Part shown: positions 14,611-14,889 of the stretch, in pieces
Layout of the letters: each line of letters begins with the position of its first letter
How positions within the stretch are numbered: the stretch's first letter is position 1
From: CAZHGD01 sp964531735
GTDB lineage: Bacteria; Armatimonadota; UBA10988
Direction: 5' to 3'
Length of the DNA stretch: 14,889 bases
NCBI GenBank assembly: GCA_964531735.1
Contig: CAZHGD010000186.1
Coordinates: forward strand, 1-14,889
Program-made: the position numbers and the translations under genes
The notes under the pieces: model-generated
What the model was told of the DNA's origin: nothing
The model's input: the letters and a program-made list of their open reading frames with translations, nothing else
Database searches by the model: none

Positions 14611-14647
14611 GCTTCTATTCTAAATGGCATATTACAACTATGTCATT
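14611..14647 (+). promoter_or_regulatory. AT-rich island with a 25-bp interrupted palindrome
   Basis: Bases 14611-14647 are strikingly AT-rich against the surrounding GC-rich DNA. Within them AATGGCATA (14623-14631) and TATGTCATT (14639-14647) form an inverted repeat with one mismatch across a 7-nt spacer. TATTAC and TATTCT are -10-like strings, but no good -35 is paired with them. The site is about 107 bp upstream of the truncated prepilin start. It could be its promoter and operator, or an unrelated AT-rich site. Confidence 0.35.
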
Positions 14648-14753
14648 GCGTGGTTGAGGCCGTGCGCCGGTGGGTAGCAGTGAGGCGAGAGGTCGGCCGG
14701 CGCGGCGGAGACCAGCGCCACGGTGTGACCTCGGGTCGGCAAGGAGAGACGAG

Positions 14754-14873
14754 ATGTCCGTTGGTTCGCAAGTGGTCGGTGGTGGGTCGAGGCGCGCGGG
14801 GTTCACGTTGATCGAGTTACTGGTGGTGATCGCGATTATAGGTAGTTCACACCGGTCCTCCTGCCGCGCCTAA
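14754..14873 (+). pseudogene. Truncated prepilin gene at the window end
   Basis: AAGGAG stands 7 nt before an ATG that opens a 39-residue frame: a leader of about 15 residues ending RRAG, then FTLIELLVVIAII, exactly the prepilin processing site and first half of the hydrophobic helix. Here position -1 is Gly, the usual residue, unlike the other two prepilins. After AII the expected AILAAILFPVF is absent. Instead the frame reads GSSHRSSCRA and stops at 14871-14873. The two other forward frames hit stops within a few codons of the junction, so this is a replacement of sequence near 14840, not a frameshift. The cause may be a rearrangement or insertion, or a wrong join in assembly at a DNA segment repeated in many prepilin genes. 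As written it cannot encode a working pseudopilin. Confidence 0.65.
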
Positions 14874-14889
14874 CCCACCGGGCGGCCAG

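Noticed and set aside
14835..14840. TATAAT on the minus strand at the break point of the truncated prepilin
   Set aside because: It is a perfect -10 hexamer, but no -35 box is found at 16-18 bp and it is created partly by conserved prepilin codons. Probably coincidence.

Overview
The window is about 15 kb of very GC-rich bacterial DNA, densely coding on both strands. The two prepilin genes carry the N-terminal signature FTLIELLVVIAIIAILAAIL followed by FPVFAKAREKARQSSCQSN, plus a C-terminal H-X9-DG motif. As I recall it, this combination is typical of Armatimonadota and relatives with many DUF1559-type pseudopilins. An LpxL/HtrB-family acyltransferase implies a Gram-negative (diderm) envelope. 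I infer an Armatimonadota-like free-living polysaccharide degrader; no marker gene here proves it.

Layout. From 3390 down to 147, four genes run on the minus strand: an LpxL-like acyltransferase, a GyrI/AraC-type effector-binding protein 9 bp after it, and two tandem paralogous prepilins, each followed by the same inverted repeat. From 3579 on the plus strand come a 1051-residue multidomain six-hairpin-type glycoside hydrolase and then a small membrane protein that looks like a histidine kinase without its phospho-acceptor histidine. Convergent to the latter, at 7715-9736, is a Ser/Thr-kinase-like domain fused through one membrane helix to a FecR-like domain. Several of its catalytic residues are changed. 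Divergent from it is a secreted parallel beta-helix protein (9928-11649), then a convergent mannonate dehydratase gene uxuA (11716-12678), then a second secreted beta-helix protein (12785-14533). The last 220 bp upstream of the final gene hold an AT-rich palindrome. The window ends in a prepilin gene with a good ribosome binding site whose reading frame departs from the family immediately after the first hydrophobic residues.

How it may work together. UxuA is the D-mannonate dehydratase of the glucuronate branch of hexuronate catabolism. Its two secreted beta-helix neighbours belong to a fold rich in uronate-polysaccharide lyases and epimerases, and the large hydrolase is also a polysaccharide-type enzyme. 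The right half therefore reads as a carbohydrate (probably uronate-containing) utilisation region, with the polysaccharide unknown. The prepilins probably feed a type II secretion or type IV pilus-like machine. The two degenerate kinases at 6832-9736 are the least ordinary part of the window. No tRNA, rRNA, CRISPR array, transposase or phage gene was seen. There is no gene-free stretch longer than 300 bases.
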